Shown here: in pieces, positions 7,809 through 16,213 of the stretch
Layout: each line of letters starts with the position of its first letter
Position numbering within the stretch: position 1 is the first letter of the stretch
Source of the DNA: Acidimicrobiaceae bacterium
GTDB lineage: Bacteria; Actinomycetota; Acidimicrobiia; Acidimicrobiales; RAAP-2
Assembly (NCBI GenBank): GCA_003136415.1
Contig: PLEI01000081.1
Coordinates: forward strand, 1-40,103
Length of the DNA stretch: 40,103 nt
Reading direction: 5' to 3'
Position numbers and translations under genes: made by a program
Notes under the pieces: model-generated
Told to the model about the DNA's origin: nothing
The model's input: the letters and a program-made list of their open reading frames with translations, nothing else
The model's database searches: none

Positions 7809-8937
7809 GGCCGAAAACGCGTTGCGCGACGCCCTGTCGGCCCTCGAAGAACTCGAGGAGCGATGGGGCGCGGCACGCGAGTACCTCAAGATTGACGAAC
7901 GGCGCGTTCGCCACACCGAGCTGACCGAGGCGGCGGCGGACCCGGACCTGTGGTCCAATCAGGACCACGCCCGCGACGTCACCACTGAACTGGGACGCCT
8001 CAGTGCGGACCTCGAGAGTTTCGACGCCCTGCGCGCGAGCCTCGATGACACGGCGGTGTTGGTCGAATTCTCGCGCGACGCGCTGGCCAGTGGCGAAGCT
8101 GACTGGTCGCTGCTCAATGAATTATCGGAGACGGTCGCCAGCATCGGTGCTCAGATTGCGGGTCTCGAGACGCAGAGTTTATTCAGCGGTCAATACGACG
8201 AGAACGACGCCATCGTTGAATTGCACGCCGGGGCTGGGGGCACCGACGCGCAGGACTGGACCGAGATGTTGCTGCGTATGTACATGCGCTGGGCCGAGCG
8301 CCGCGGTTTCTCCGTCGAGGTCGATGAGGCGACCGAGGGACAAGAGGCCGGATTGCTCTCAGCCACGTTCATCGTGAAGGGGCGCTTCGCCTACGGCTGG
8401 GTCGGCGCCGAGCGCGGCGTGCACCGCCTCGTGCGCATCAGTCCCTTCGACTCCCAGGCGCGGCGCCAGACCAGTTTCGCGTCACTCGAAGTGACGCCGC
8501 TGCTCGAGGACGACAGCGAAATCGAGATTGACGAGAAGGACCTACGTATCGACACCTACCGTTCCTCGGGCGCGGGTGGTCAGCACATCAACAAGACGGA
8601 CTCGGCGGTGCGCATCACGCACCTGCCGACCAACATCGTGGTGAGCTGTCAGAACGAGCGATCCCAACACCAGAATCGCGATCGCGCGATGCAAATTCTC
8701 GCCGCCAAGCTGGCCGAACGGGCACGGGCGGAGCGCCAAGCCGAACTCGACTCCTTGAGCGGCAACCGCGGCGACAACGCCTGGGGCTCGCAGATTCGCA
8801 GTTACGTCCAGGCGCCGTACCAGCTGGTGAAGGATCACCGTACAGATTTTGAAACGGGCAACGTCGACGCGGTGCTCGACGGCGACCTCGATGGTTTCAT
8901 GGAAGCCGAACTTCGTCGTCAACGATCGCGCGCGTAA
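7795..8937 (+). CDS. prfB: Peptide chain release factor 2
   Basis: Class I release factor of 380 residues that reads UGA and UAA and triggers peptidyl-tRNA hydrolysis. The stop-codon recognition tripeptide is SPF (VRISPFDSQARRQ), diagnostic of RF2 rather than RF1. The hydrolysis motif GGQ is present in SSGAGGQHINKTDSAVR. The N-terminal coiled coil is followed by domain 2. The ORF track begins at 7741 inside secA; I choose ATG 7795, which overlaps the secA stop by 14 bases and starts MADPKAENAL. The frame is continuous from that ATG, so the programmed +1 frameshift that controls prfB in many bacteria is absent. Co-transcription with secA is likely. Confidence 0.96.
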   Translation: MADPKAENALRDALSALEELEERWGAAREYLKIDERRVRHTELTEAAADPDLWSNQDHARDVTTELGRLSADLESFDALRASLDDTAVLVEFSRDALASGEADWSLLNELSETVASIGAQIAGLETQSLFSGQYDENDAIVELHAGAGGTDAQDWTEMLLRMYMRWAERRGFSVEVDEATEGQEAGLLSATFIVKGRFAYGWVGAERGVHRLVRISPFDSQARRQTSFASLEVTPLLEDDSEIEIDEKDLRIDTYRSSGAGGQHINKTDSAVRITHLPTNIVVSCQNERSQHQNRDRAMQILAAKLAERARAERQAELDSLSGNRGDNAWGSQIRSYVQAPYQLVKDHRTDFETGNVDAVLDGDLDGFMEAELRRQRSRA

Positions 8938-8997
8938 GAAATTTGCAACGCCAATGAATCAAGGGCGCTCGGGCGTGATTGCCCGCTGACCCCAAAG

Positions 8998-9056
8998 TAG
9001 AATGTTGTATAGCTAAGCGCGGCGGTACCGGTCGCGCGTGATTGAATTGAGGAGGT
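8998..9056 (+). promoter_or_regulatory. Promoter region and ribosome binding site of ftsEX
   Basis: Between prfB and ftsE are two overlapping -10-like boxes, TAGAAT (8998-9003) and TATAGC (9008-9013), with CTGACC (8986-8991) as a weak -35 for the second. A strong Shine-Dalgarno, GAGGAGGT (9049-9056), lies 6 bases before the GTG of ftsE. This gene therefore has a normal leader, unlike the leaderless genes nearby. Confidence 0.5.
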
Positions 9057-9062
9057 GTTTGC

Positions 9063-9761
9063 GTGATTCGTTTTGAGAATGTCTCCAAGACCTACAAAAA
9101 CGGAACTCCCGCCCTCACCAACATCTCGCTGGACATCGAAAAAGGCGAATTCGTCTTCTTGGTGGGAGCGTCGGGCTCGGGAAAGACGACTTTCCTGCGC
9201 CTGTTGTTGCGTGAAGAGTTGGCCGACCATGGTCGGATTCTCGAGGCCGGTCGCGACATCGGCAATCTGCCGAGGTGGCGCGTGCCGTATCTGCGTCGCA
9301 ATATCGGCTGCGTGTTCCAGGACTACCGATTACTGCCCAACAAGACTGTTTTCGAGAACGTGGCCTTCGCCCTCGAGGTGATTGGCCGTCCTCGCTCGAC
9401 CGTGGAAAACCAGGTCCCGCAGATTCTCGAACTGGTGGGACTGGGTGCCAAGTCCAAGAACCTACCCGGCGAACTATCCGGTGGAGAGCAACAGCGCGTC
9501 GCCGTGGCGCGCGCCTTCGTGAATCGTCCGTTGATCCTGCTGGCGGACGAACCCACGGGCAACCTCGATCCGGTGAACTCAGAGTCGATCATGGCCCTGC
9601 TCGAACGAATTAACCGCACGGGCACCACGGTGGTCATGGCCACCCACGACAAGGCACTCGTTGACCGTATGCGCCGTCGCGTCGTTGAACTTGATCGCGG
9701 GGAGATGATTCGCGACCAGGTCCGCGGTGTCTACGGTGTCGAGGAAGGTTTGGCAATCTGA
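9063..9761 (+). CDS. ftsE: Cell division ATP-binding protein FtsE
   Basis: ABC ATPase of 232 residues that pairs with FtsX at the division septum and drives activation of peptidoglycan hydrolases. Walker A is GASGSGKTT near residue 37, the signature is [15 protein letters not shown], and Walker B is [14 protein letters not shown], followed by the H-loop [10 protein letters not shown]. Length and the N-terminal [11 protein letters not shown] are standard for FtsE. The start is a GTG with a strong upstream Shine-Dalgarno. Its TGA shares one base with the ATG of ftsX (TGATG), so the two subunits are made together. Confidence 0.97.
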   Translation: MIRFENVSKTYKNGTPALTNISLDIEKGEFVFLVGASGSGKTTFLRLLLREELADHGRILEAGRDIGNLPRWRVPYLRRNIGCVFQDYRLLPNKTVFENVAFALEVIGRPRSTVENQVPQILELVGLGAKSKNLPGELSGGEQQRVAVARAFVNRPLILLADEPTGNLDPVNSESIMALLERINRTGTTVVMATHDKALVDRMRRRVVELDRGEMIRDQVRGVYGVEEGLAI

Positions 9762-10615
9762 TGCGCGTCTACTTCAGTTACGCCTTCAAGGAGACCTTCT
9801 CAAACCTTTGGCGAAACCGCATGATGACCGTCGCCGCCGTTTTGACGGTGGCCGTGTCGCTCTCCCTGGTGGGCGGTTCCCTCTTGCTCAAGCAGAGCGC
9901 GGCGCAGGCCACGGCGAGTTGGGAACAAAGCACGCCAGTACGAGTGTGGATGCAACCCACGGCGACGCCGGGTGAGATTTCAGCGGTGAGGTCCCAATTG
10001 GCGCAGTTGCCGATCGTGAAGAGCTGTGTTTTCACGACGAAACAACAGGATTTCAAAGAGGCTCGTTTGGTGATTTCGGTGAGCGACTTGCAGTTTCTGA
10101 CCGTCGCGGACATGCCGACGTCATTTCGTTGCACGCCGACGGTGCCCTTGGATGCGCTCACCGTCGAAACGACGTTCCAGCACCAGCCGGGCGTCTACAG
10201 AGTGACCGCGCCGGATCAACAGATTCGAGCGATGGCTCACACGATTCGAATTCTCCAAGTGGTCTTCCTCGCTCTCGCGGCCGTACTCTTGTTGTCTGCG
10301 TCAGTCCTCATTCTCAATACGATCCGAATGGCGATCTTCACTCGGCGACGCGAAGTGTCCGTGATGAAGCTGGTGGGTGCCACCAACTGGTTTATTCGCG
10401 TGCCGTACATCACCGAAGGCTTCGTCCAGGGATTGCTGGGATCGGGTGTCGCGATGTTGGCCGTGTGGGCGTTTCACACGTGGTATCCCTTGCACAATGA
10501 ATTTGCGCTCGATACCGCAAAGGTCTGGGGCACCAACGTGGTGGTTCTGGTAGCGGGTGTCGGAATCGGCTCGGTCGGATCGGCCATCGCGATCCGGCGC
10601 TTCCTCGACGTTTAG
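9761..10615 (+). CDS. ftsX: Cell division protein FtsX
   Basis: Membrane partner of FtsE, 284 residues. A short cytoplasmic start (RVYFSYAFKETFSNLWRNR) leads to the first membrane segment at about residues 23-43. An extracytoplasmic domain of roughly 120 residues holds two cysteines (SCVF and RCTP) that could pair. The C-terminal FtsX/MacB-type core has three more membrane segments, with RRREVSVMKLVGATNWFIR in the connecting loop. This topology is typical of FtsX. The extracytoplasmic domain would engage a NlpC/P60 or similar hydrolase. Its stop overlaps the convergent msrB stop by 4 bases. Confidence 0.95.
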   Translation: MRVYFSYAFKETFSNLWRNRMMTVAAVLTVAVSLSLVGGSLLLKQSAAQATASWEQSTPVRVWMQPTATPGEISAVRSQLAQLPIVKSCVFTTKQQDFKEARLVISVSDLQFLTVADMPTSFRCTPTVPLDALTVETTFQHQPGVYRVTAPDQQIRAMAHTIRILQVVFLALAAVLLLSASVLILNTIRMAIFTRRREVSVMKLVGATNWFIRVPYITEGFVQGLLGSGVAMLAVWAFHTWYPLHNEFALDTAKVWGTNVVVLVAGVGIGSVGSAIAIRRFLDV

Positions 10616-11010
10616 CCGTTTTTCGCGGCGAAGTCGATCGCGAGGGAGTTCACGCAGTAGCGCAGACCAGTGGGAGTCGGACCATCGGGAAAGACGTGGC
10701 CCAGGTGGCCGCCGCACTGGGAGCAGAGAATCTCGACCCGGCGTTGGAGGAGTGAGCGGTCTTCTCGCTCGATGATGCTGCCGGGCTCGCAGGCGTCGAA
10801 GCTCGGCCATCCGCATCCCGAGTCGAACTTCTGTTCACTGGTGAAGAGGTGCTGGCCGCACCCGCCGCAGGTGAAGACTCCCGCGTCGTCCACGTGAAGC
10901 AGCGATCCCGTGAAGGGACGCTCGGTGGCGGCGTGGCGCAGCACGTCGAAGCGCTCGGGGGAAAGTTCGGCTTTCCACTCTTCTTCGGTCTTGGAGACGT
11001 CGTGAGTCAT
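10612..11010 (-). CDS. msrB: Peptide-methionine (R)-S-oxide reductase
   Basis: Repairs methionine-R-sulfoxide in oxidised proteins. It has 132 residues, a normal single-domain MsrB. Two CxxC pairs bind zinc (CGGC at 48-51 and CSQC at 96-99). The catalytic cysteine is C119 in RYCVNS, and GCGWPSF is the usual active-site stretch. The start ATG at 11010 has TACGAT ending 6 bases upstream and no Shine-Dalgarno, so a leaderless transcript is predicted. The gene converges with ftsX and lies 250 bases downstream of dxs on the same strand, but its own -10 box suggests separate transcription. Confidence 0.96.
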   Translation of the reverse strand: MTHDVSKTEEEWKAELSPERFDVLRHAATERPFTGSLLHVDDAGVFTCGGCGQHLFTSEQKFDSGCGWPSFDACEPGSIIEREDRSLLQRRVEILCSQCGGHLGHVFPDGPTPTGLRYCVNSLAIDFAAKNG

Positions 11011-11016
11011 GAACCA

Positions 11017-11022
11017 ATCGTA
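11017..11022 (-). promoter_or_regulatory. -10 box of msrB (leaderless)
   Basis: TACGAT on the minus strand ends 6 bases before the msrB ATG. No clear -35 box is seen. Confidence 0.5.
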
Positions 11023-11262
11023 GGAGTCACGCGCACCGTCGTGCCGTCGTCCGAGTCGCGTCGTTACGTTTTATCGGTCTTACCTGCGCGAACTCCGACG
11101 CGAATCCTGTCTCGAGTCGGGATTTTACCAGCGGAGCCCGGTGCATTGTTCGACGGTACTCCGAGCAGGTTGGCGACGGCGACGCCCGCGTGAAAGCTCT
11201 CCCACGGCGAATGTCATCGGTGGAGTCGAGATGCGACCAGGGTGGCGAGTCGGAGTGGAGAG
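11023..11262. other. Intergenic region between msrB and dxs
   Basis: About 240 bases with no supportable ORF, tRNA or clear terminator. There are a few short complementary stretches such as CCGAC/GTCGG near 11095-11120, but no long-range stem like the one before secA. I see nothing firm here. Confidence 0.4.
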
Positions 11263-13185
11263 CTAGCTGAAGCGAGGGCGCGGCGATTCGGGCACGTGTC
11301 GCGGAAACTCGGCTTCGTCGCGCAGGAGACGATCAATGGCGCCGGCGATGCCCTCGGGGTCGAGACCGATTTCGGCGAGCAGCGCCTCGGGCTGGTGGTG
11401 TTCGAGGTAGGCGCGCGGCACACCGAGGATGCGCGTGGTCGGAAAGGGTCGGCCGAGTTCTTGGGCGCGAGAGCGCACGGCGGAGACCATCAATGTTCCG
11501 GCCCCGCCGTGGCGAGTGCCGTCTTCGACGGTGATGACCCGCTCGTGGAGGACGGCGTCATTGATCATCTCGGGGTCCGGCGGCAGGACGCGCACGTCGT
11601 ACAAGGTGACGAGCCCGGCGTCGGCCACCAGTTGCAACGCGTCGAAGGCACTGGCCGCCATCTTGCCCAGCGCCAGCACGCAGATCGAGCCGTCGCCCTG
11701 GTGCACGCGGCGTGCGTGCAAGCCCTCGCCGTGGCGACCGTCGAAGGGGCGAGGCGGGGTCTTGGGAAAGCGCACCGCGCTCGGACTGCTCAAACTGAGC
11801 GCGGTCTGTAGCATGACCGGCACCTCGAGGGCGCTCGAGGGCGCGAAGATCGTCATGTTGGGAATCGCGAGGCAGAGAGCAATGTCCAACACGCCGTGGT
11901 GCGAGGGGCCGTCGTCACCCGTGATGCCGGCGCGGTCAAAGATGAAGATCACTGGCAAGTCCAACAATCCGACGTCGAGATTGGCCTGATCGAAGGCGCG
12001 CGCGAAGAACGTCGAGTAGAACGCGACGACCGGTTTGAGTCCGCCCATCGCCATGCCCGCGGCCGCGGTGACGGCGTGCTGTTCGGCGATCCCCACGTCG
12101 AAGAAGCGTCGCGGAAAAGCCTCTTGAAAGGGCAACAGGCCGGTGGGTCCGGCCATGGCCGCAGTGATAGCTACGATGCGCTCGTCGCGACGGGCCTCGT
12201 TCATCAGGGCTTCGGAAAAGATTTGGGTGTAGGACAGCGAGGGCACGTCCTCGTCGTTGAGCCGCGGTGGGAGTTTGTAGTCGTGCATCTTGAGCATGTC
12301 CGAGGTCGCCGGCTCGTAGCCGCGGCCCTTCTCGGTCAAGACGTGCACCACGATGGGGCCGTCCCACCGGGCCGCGCTGCGTAGTGTCGCCTCGATCGAC
12401 TCGATGTTGTGGCCGTCGATGGGACCGATGTAGCGCACGCCCAGCGTCTCAAAGAACGTGTGAGGCGTCACCATCTCGCGCACCACGGAGGTGAAACCGT
12501 CAATGCCCCGATAGGCCGCTTTGCCCAAGCGCGGCAGGCGCGGCACCAGGCGTCGCACGCGCTGGCGCAACGTGAGGTACGTCCGGTTGAGTCGCAGCGA
12601 CGTCAGTGACGTCGAGAGCCGCGAGATGGTCGGCGCGTAACTACGCCCGTTGTCGTTCAGTACGATGACGACGCGCTGGCCGCTCACCCCGAGATTGTTG
12701 AGGGCCTCGTAGGCCATGCCGCCGGTGAGTGAGCCGTCGCCGACCATCGCCACGACGTGGCGTTTGCCGCCGTGGCCGATCAACTCGTGCTTGGACTCCA
12801 AAGCCACCGAGAGTCCGTGGGCGTAGGAGAGGGCGGTCGAGGCGTGCGAGGACTCAATCCAGTCGTGCTGGCTCTCGGTGCGATTCGGGTACCCCGACAG
12901 TCCGCCGCGCTTTCGCAAAGTCTTGAATCCGTAGCGGCGACCGGTGAGGAGCTTGTGCACGTACGCCTGGTGGCCGGTATCGAACAGCAAGATGTCCTTG
13001 GGGGACTCGAAGACGCGATGCAGGGCGAGGGTGAGCTCGACGACGCCGAGGTTGGAGCCCAAGTGCCCGCCGGTGCTCTTGACGGTGCCGATAATGAATT
13101 CGCGGATTTCAGAACTGAGTTGGTCGAGCTCATCAAAGGAAAGAGCTTGTAGGTCGGCGGGAGATTCAATCGACGGCAAAATCAC
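11263..13185 (-). CDS. dxs: 1-deoxy-D-xylulose-5-phosphate synthase
   Basis: Thiamine-diphosphate enzyme that condenses pyruvate with glyceraldehyde 3-phosphate, the first step of the MEP isoprenoid pathway. It has 640 residues. The N-terminal substrate loop has STGGHLGSNLGVVELTLALH and DTGHQAYVHKLLTGR. The thiamine motif runs GDGSLTGGMAYEALNN to NDN. The transketolase central domain has DVGIAEQHAVTAAAGMA, with the catalytic glutamate in EQH. RAGITGDDGPSHHG and the C-terminal domain follow. The GTG at 13185 is preceded by TAGGCT ending 6 bases upstream, so the message is predicted leaderless. It is divergent from nfeD. Confidence 0.97.
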   Translation of the reverse strand: MILPSIESPADLQALSFDELDQLSSEIREFIIGTVKSTGGHLGSNLGVVELTLALHRVFESPKDILLFDTGHQAYVHKLLTGRRYGFKTLRKRGGLSGYPNRTESQHDWIESSHASTALSYAHGLSVALESKHELIGHGGKRHVVAMVGDGSLTGGMAYEALNNLGVSGQRVVIVLNDNGRSYAPTISRLSTSLTSLRLNRTYLTLRQRVRRLVPRLPRLGKAAYRGIDGFTSVVREMVTPHTFFETLGVRYIGPIDGHNIESIEATLRSAARWDGPIVVHVLTEKGRGYEPATSDMLKMHDYKLPPRLNDEDVPSLSYTQIFSEALMNEARRDERIVAITAAMAGPTGLLPFQEAFPRRFFDVGIAEQHAVTAAAGMAMGGLKPVVAFYSTFFARAFDQANLDVGLLDLPVIFIFDRAGITGDDGPSHHGVLDIALCLAIPNMTIFAPSSALEVPVMLQTALSLSSPSAVRFPKTPPRPFDGRHGEGLHARRVHQGDGSICVLALGKMAASAFDALQLVADAGLVTLYDVRVLPPDPEMINDAVLHERVITVEDGTRHGGAGTLMVSAVRSRAQELGRPFPTTRILGVPRAYLEHHQPEALLAEIGLDPEGIAGAIDRLLRDEAEFPRHVPESPRPRFS

Positions 13186-13191
13186 ATCGCC

Positions 13192-13197
13192 AGCCTA
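13192..13197 (-). promoter_or_regulatory. -10 box of dxs (leaderless)
   Basis: TAGGCT on the minus strand ends 6 bases before the GTG of dxs. The nearby 6-1-6 palindrome CTCGGG-A-CCCGAG (13208-13220) would overlap the -35 region. Confidence 0.5.
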
Positions 13198-13207
13198 GTT
13201 CTGAGAG

Positions 13208-13254
13208 CTCGGGACCCGAGAGGCCAGATCAGGACCTTCGCCCCGCGTCGCGGG
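13208..13254. repeat. Two 6-1-6 palindromes between dxs and nfeD
   Basis: CTCGGG-A-CCCGAG (13208-13220) and CCCGCG-T-CGCGGG (13242-13254) are perfect inverted repeats of 6-base arms with a single central base. They lie between the divergent promoters, so they are candidate operators. High GC makes chance palindromes more likely, and the two sequences differ. Confidence 0.4.
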
Positions 13255-13310
13255 CAAAGTTGCCGTAAGATCTTCACCGACCGAATCGTGTGGTCGAAGG
13301 GCGTGCCTCT

Positions 13311-13316
13311 TATACT
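13311..13316 (+). promoter_or_regulatory. -10 box of nfeD (leaderless)
   Basis: TATACT ends 7 bases before ATG 13324, which sets this start over the upstream GTG at 13288 used by the ORF track. Confidence 0.6.
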
Positions 13317-13323
13317 GCGATTT

Positions 13324-13776
13324 ATGGCCGTATTCTTCTGGGTTGTCATCATCGTCATCAGTGGTTTGGCCGAACTACACACTAACGCGCTCGCCGCGCT
13401 CTTCGTCGGTGTCGGTGCCGGGGTTGCTTTCGTCGTCGCCCTGGGCGGGGCCTCGTTTCCGATCCAGGCTCTGGTGTGGCTGGTGGTGACCGCCGTCACC
13501 ATGGCGTTCGTGCGCCCGTTGGCCCTCAAGAAACTGCGTGCGCCCGCCGGCGATCTCTCCAATCCCATCCATACGACGCTCACCGGTCAATTCGGCGTGG
13601 TCGAAGACGAGGTCGGTGACGAAATCCACCCCGGTCGCATCAAGATTCGTGGTGAATCCTGGCGCGCCGTCACTGAGGCGGGTAACAACATCACCGTTGC
13701 CACGCCCGTCGTCGTCACCAAGGCTTACGGCACCACCCTCTGGGTGGAGCCGCGAGAGGCCTCGCGCGCCGAGTAA
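13324..13776 (+). CDS. NfeD-like membrane protein
   Basis: Small membrane protein of 150 residues with the short NfeD plan. Three hydrophobic segments come first (AVFFWVVIIVISGLAEL, LAALFVGVGAGVAFVVAL, IQALVWLVVTAVTMAFV). A soluble C-terminal OB-fold domain of about 75 residues follows (LTGQFGVVEDEVGDEIHPGRIKIRGE onward). NfeD proteins partner with SPFH/stomatin-like proteins in membrane microdomains. Here the SPFH gene is the next one but on the opposite strand, 3 bases away tail to tail. ATG 13324 is chosen because of the TATACT box 7 bases upstream. Confidence 0.85.
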   Translation: MAVFFWVVIIVISGLAELHTNALAALFVGVGAGVAFVVALGGASFPIQALVWLVVTAVTMAFVRPLALKKLRAPAGDLSNPIHTTLTGQFGVVEDEVGDEIHPGRIKIRGESWRAVTEAGNNITVATPVVVTKAYGTTLWVEPREASRAE

Positions 13777-13779
13777 TTC

Positions 13780-14718
13780 CTAGGACGCCGGTGACGCCGG
13801 GGTCATCCCCGGCACGTCGGCCATCACGCTGCGCAGCGCCTGGGCCGCACCGAGCAACGCGGAACTCTCGGCGGGAATGATGAGCTTGGTGTTCTCCGAG
13901 GCGGCGAACTTCGACAACGTGTCGAGCTGCAGGATGGCGACCAGTGTGGGGTCGGGGGCCTGGGCTTTGATGGCCGCATAGACCAGCGCAACGGCTTGAG
14001 CCCGCCCTTCGGCCTCGAGGATCGTCGCTTGGCGAAGACCTTCGGCGCGCAGGATTGCCGACTGCTGGGCACCCTCGGCTTCCTTGATGGCGGCCTGGCG
14101 CTGGCCATCGGCGACGTTCACGGCGGACATCTGGGTGCCTTCGGACTCGAGGATGTGCGCCCGCTTTTCCTGGTCGGCCTGTTTCTGCAGGGCCATGGCC
14201 TGAAGGATCTGCTCGGGCGGAGTTATTTCGAGTACTTCGACGCGATTGATGCGCACGCCCCACTTATCGGTTGCTTCTTCCATTTGGGTCTGTAGCAGCG
14301 TTCCGATGCGCTCGCGCTGGGAGAAGGCCTCGTCCAACGTGATTGAACCGAAGACCGCACGCACCGAGGTTCGCGCCAGGTTGTCGGTACTGACCAGGTA
14401 GTCGGAGTTGGTGAAGAGGGCGAGGCGCACGTCAACCACTTGGGAGAAGATGGTGGCGTTCACGATAACGGCCACGTTGTCGCGGGTGATGACCTGCTGG
14501 CGGTCGCCGGTGCGCGGGGTCTCGCGCACGTCGACGATCCTCATGACCTCGATGAAGGGAACGATGAAGGTGAGTCCCGGGTTGCGAATGGCCTTGAATT
14601 CCCCAAAGCGCGTCACCACCCCGACGAAGCCCTGTTGGACGATTCGTACCGCTTTGACCAGGAAGACAATCGCTCCCAGCACCACCAGGATGGCGATGCT
14701 CAAAATGACCAGTTTCAT
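13780..14718 (-). CDS. SPFH/Band 7 (paraslipin/QmcA-like) membrane protein
   Basis: Stomatin/prohibitin-family protein of 312 residues. An N-terminal membrane anchor (LVILSIAILVVLGAIVFLV) precedes the SPFH domain (VQQGFVGVVTRFGEFKAIRNPGL to about residue 190). Next is a coiled coil of EAEG-type repeats (IKEAEGAQQSAILRAEGLRQATILEAEG). A C-terminal oligomerisation segment carries TLSKFAASENTKLIIPAES. Such proteins form ring-shaped assemblies that organise membrane proteases or lipid domains. An AAGGA sequence lies before the ATG, so translation uses a normal leader. It converges with the NfeD-like gene, its likely partner. Confidence 0.92.
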   Translation of the reverse strand: MKLVILSIAILVVLGAIVFLVKAVRIVQQGFVGVVTRFGEFKAIRNPGLTFIVPFIEVMRIVDVRETPRTGDRQQVITRDNVAVIVNATIFSQVVDVRLALFTNSDYLVSTDNLARTSVRAVFGSITLDEAFSQRERIGTLLQTQMEEATDKWGVRINRVEVLEITPPEQILQAMALQKQADQEKRAHILESEGTQMSAVNVADGQRQAAIKEAEGAQQSAILRAEGLRQATILEAEGRAQAVALVYAAIKAQAPDPTLVAILQLDTLSKFAASENTKLIIPAESSALLGAAQALRSVMADVPGMTPASPAS

Positions 14719-14802
14719 TGCTCAATCCTTCTCTCTTATTCACCGCGCGCGAGTGACGCGTAGAGGTGGCGTAAGGCGGAGTGTACTGGGGATGAGCGCC
14801 GG

Positions 14803-14808
14803 TAGTCT
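14803..14808 (+). promoter_or_regulatory. -10 box of tldD (leaderless)
   Basis: TAGTCT ends 7 bases before ATG 14816, supporting that ATG over the in-frame ATG at 14792 and the much earlier ORF-track start. Confidence 0.55.
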
Positions 14809-14815
14809 GAAGAAC

Positions 14816-16213
14816 ATGTCTGACACCCTGGTGCAACGCGAGGTCGTTCAACGAGTGCTGAATGAATCAATGGTCCGCGGCGCCGATTTCGCAGAGGTTT
14901 TCGTCGAGGATCGCATGAGCGCTTCGGCCTCGCTCGACCAGCGCCGCATTCAAGAGCTCAGCTCCGCGCGCAGTCGTGGCGCGGGCGTGCGCGTCGTGGT
15001 GGGCGAGACCACTGGTTTCGCCCACACCGCCGACTTGAGCGAATCGGGACTACTCGCGGCCGCGCGCGCCGCCGCCGCGGTCGCGCGCGAAGGACGGGGG
15101 GGTGTGCGAGAAGTCAGTCTCGAGACGCTGCGCGACTACCCGTCGCACGCTGAAGTGTCGCCCTCGAGCGTGCCCAAGGCGCACAAGATCGATCTGATGA
15201 TGCGCGCTGACGAGGTCGCGCGCGCCAGCGCCGACGCCATCAGCCAGGTCCAGGTAGGCCTGTCGGATTCCACGCGACGTTTTCTCGTGGCCAACTCCGA
15301 GGGCGTCTTCGCCGCCGATGACCAGGTACGTACGCGATTCGCGGTGTCGTGCGTCGCCAACGGCGACGGCGGCATGCAGACCGGGTATCGTCCGCTCGCG
15401 GCCACGCGGGGCTTTGAATATCTGACGCCCGAATCCGTTGAAGAGGCCGCGCGCGGCGCGGCTCAGCAGGCCCTGATCAAGTTGTCGGCGCGCCCCGCAC
15501 CCTCGGGCGACATGCCGGTGGTGCTCGCCGGCGGATCGGGCGGCATCCTCTTTCACGAGGCCTGCGGACACGGTCTCGAGGCTGACGCGATCATGAAGCA
15601 GGCCTCGGTCTACGCCGGCAAGGTCGGCGAGCAGGTGGCCAGTTCGCTGGTCACGCTCGTTGACGACGGGACGATGACGGGTGAGTGGGGGTATCTCGCG
15701 GTCGACGACGAAGGTCGACCTGGTGCGCGCAACGTGCTGATTGAGAATGGTGTCCTGACTGACTACATGTGGGACTACCTGCGCGCGCGAAAAGAAGGGC
15801 GAACGTCCTCGGGCAATGGGCGTCGCCAGAGCTACCAGCACCTGCCCATGGTGCGCATGACCAACACCTATCTTCTGGCGGGTGACGCCGACGCCGACGA
15901 GATCGTGGCGCAGACCCCGCGCGGCGTCTACGTGGCTCAGTTGGGCGGCGGACAGGTGAACACCGCCACCGGCGACTTCGTCTTCGGCGCCACGGCCGCC
16001 TTCATGATCGAGAACGGCCGCATCACGACGCCGCTGCGCGACTGCAACCTGATTGGCAACGGTCCCGAGATCTTGAAGCGGGTCGACGCGGTGGCCACTG
16101 ACTTCTCCACGACGCCGGGCACGTGCGGCAAGGACGGGCAACAGGTGCCCGTGGGTTGCGGCCAGGCCACGCTACGTCTCTCGGGTATCACCATCGGGGG
16201 GACGGCCGCGTGA
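14816..16213 (+). CDS. tldD: Metalloprotease TldD
   Basis: Catalytic subunit of the TldD/TldE zinc peptidase, 465 residues from this start. The metal site HExxxH is HEACGH in GGILFHEACGHGLEADAI. Other family marks are SSGNGRRQSYQHLPMVRMTN and the C-terminal PGTCGKDGQQVPVGCGQATLRLSG. In E. coli TldD/E degrades unfolded short peptides and matures microcin B17; the native substrate here is unknown. The ORF track adds over 130 residues from 14408 that overlap the SPFH gene in antisense; they are not family sequence. The stop overlaps the tldE GTG by GTGA. Confidence 0.94.
   Translation: MSDTLVQREVVQRVLNESMVRGADFAEVFVEDRMSASASLDQRRIQELSSARSRGAGVRVVVGETTGFAHTADLSESGLLAAARAAAAVAREGRGGVREVSLETLRDYPSHAEVSPSSVPKAHKIDLMMRADEVARASADAISQVQVGLSDSTRRFLVANSEGVFAADDQVRTRFAVSCVANGDGGMQTGYRPLAATRGFEYLTPESVEEAARGAAQQALIKLSARPAPSGDMPVVLAGGSGGILFHEACGHGLEADAIMKQASVYAGKVGEQVASSLVTLVDDGTMTGEWGYLAVDDEGRPGARNVLIENGVLTDYMWDYLRARKEGRTSSGNGRRQSYQHLPMVRMTNTYLLAGDADADEIVAQTPRGVYVAQLGGGQVNTATGDFVFGATAAFMIENGRITTPLRDCNLIGNGPEILKRVDAVATDFSTTPGTCGKDGQQVPVGCGQATLRLSGITIGGTAA

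Noticed and set aside
11023-11262. Possible structured RNA between msrB and dxs
   Set aside because: Only short stems can be drawn; there is no long-range closing helix and no adjacent -10 box or terminator.
14408-14815. N-terminal extension of TldD in the ORF track
   Set aside because: It overlaps the SPFH gene in antisense and is not TldD-like. The TAGTCT box and family length support ATG 14816.
15050-16141. 363-residue minus-strand ORF opposite tldD
   Set aside because: Shadow of a clear TldD gene; no recognisable domains or ribosome binding site.
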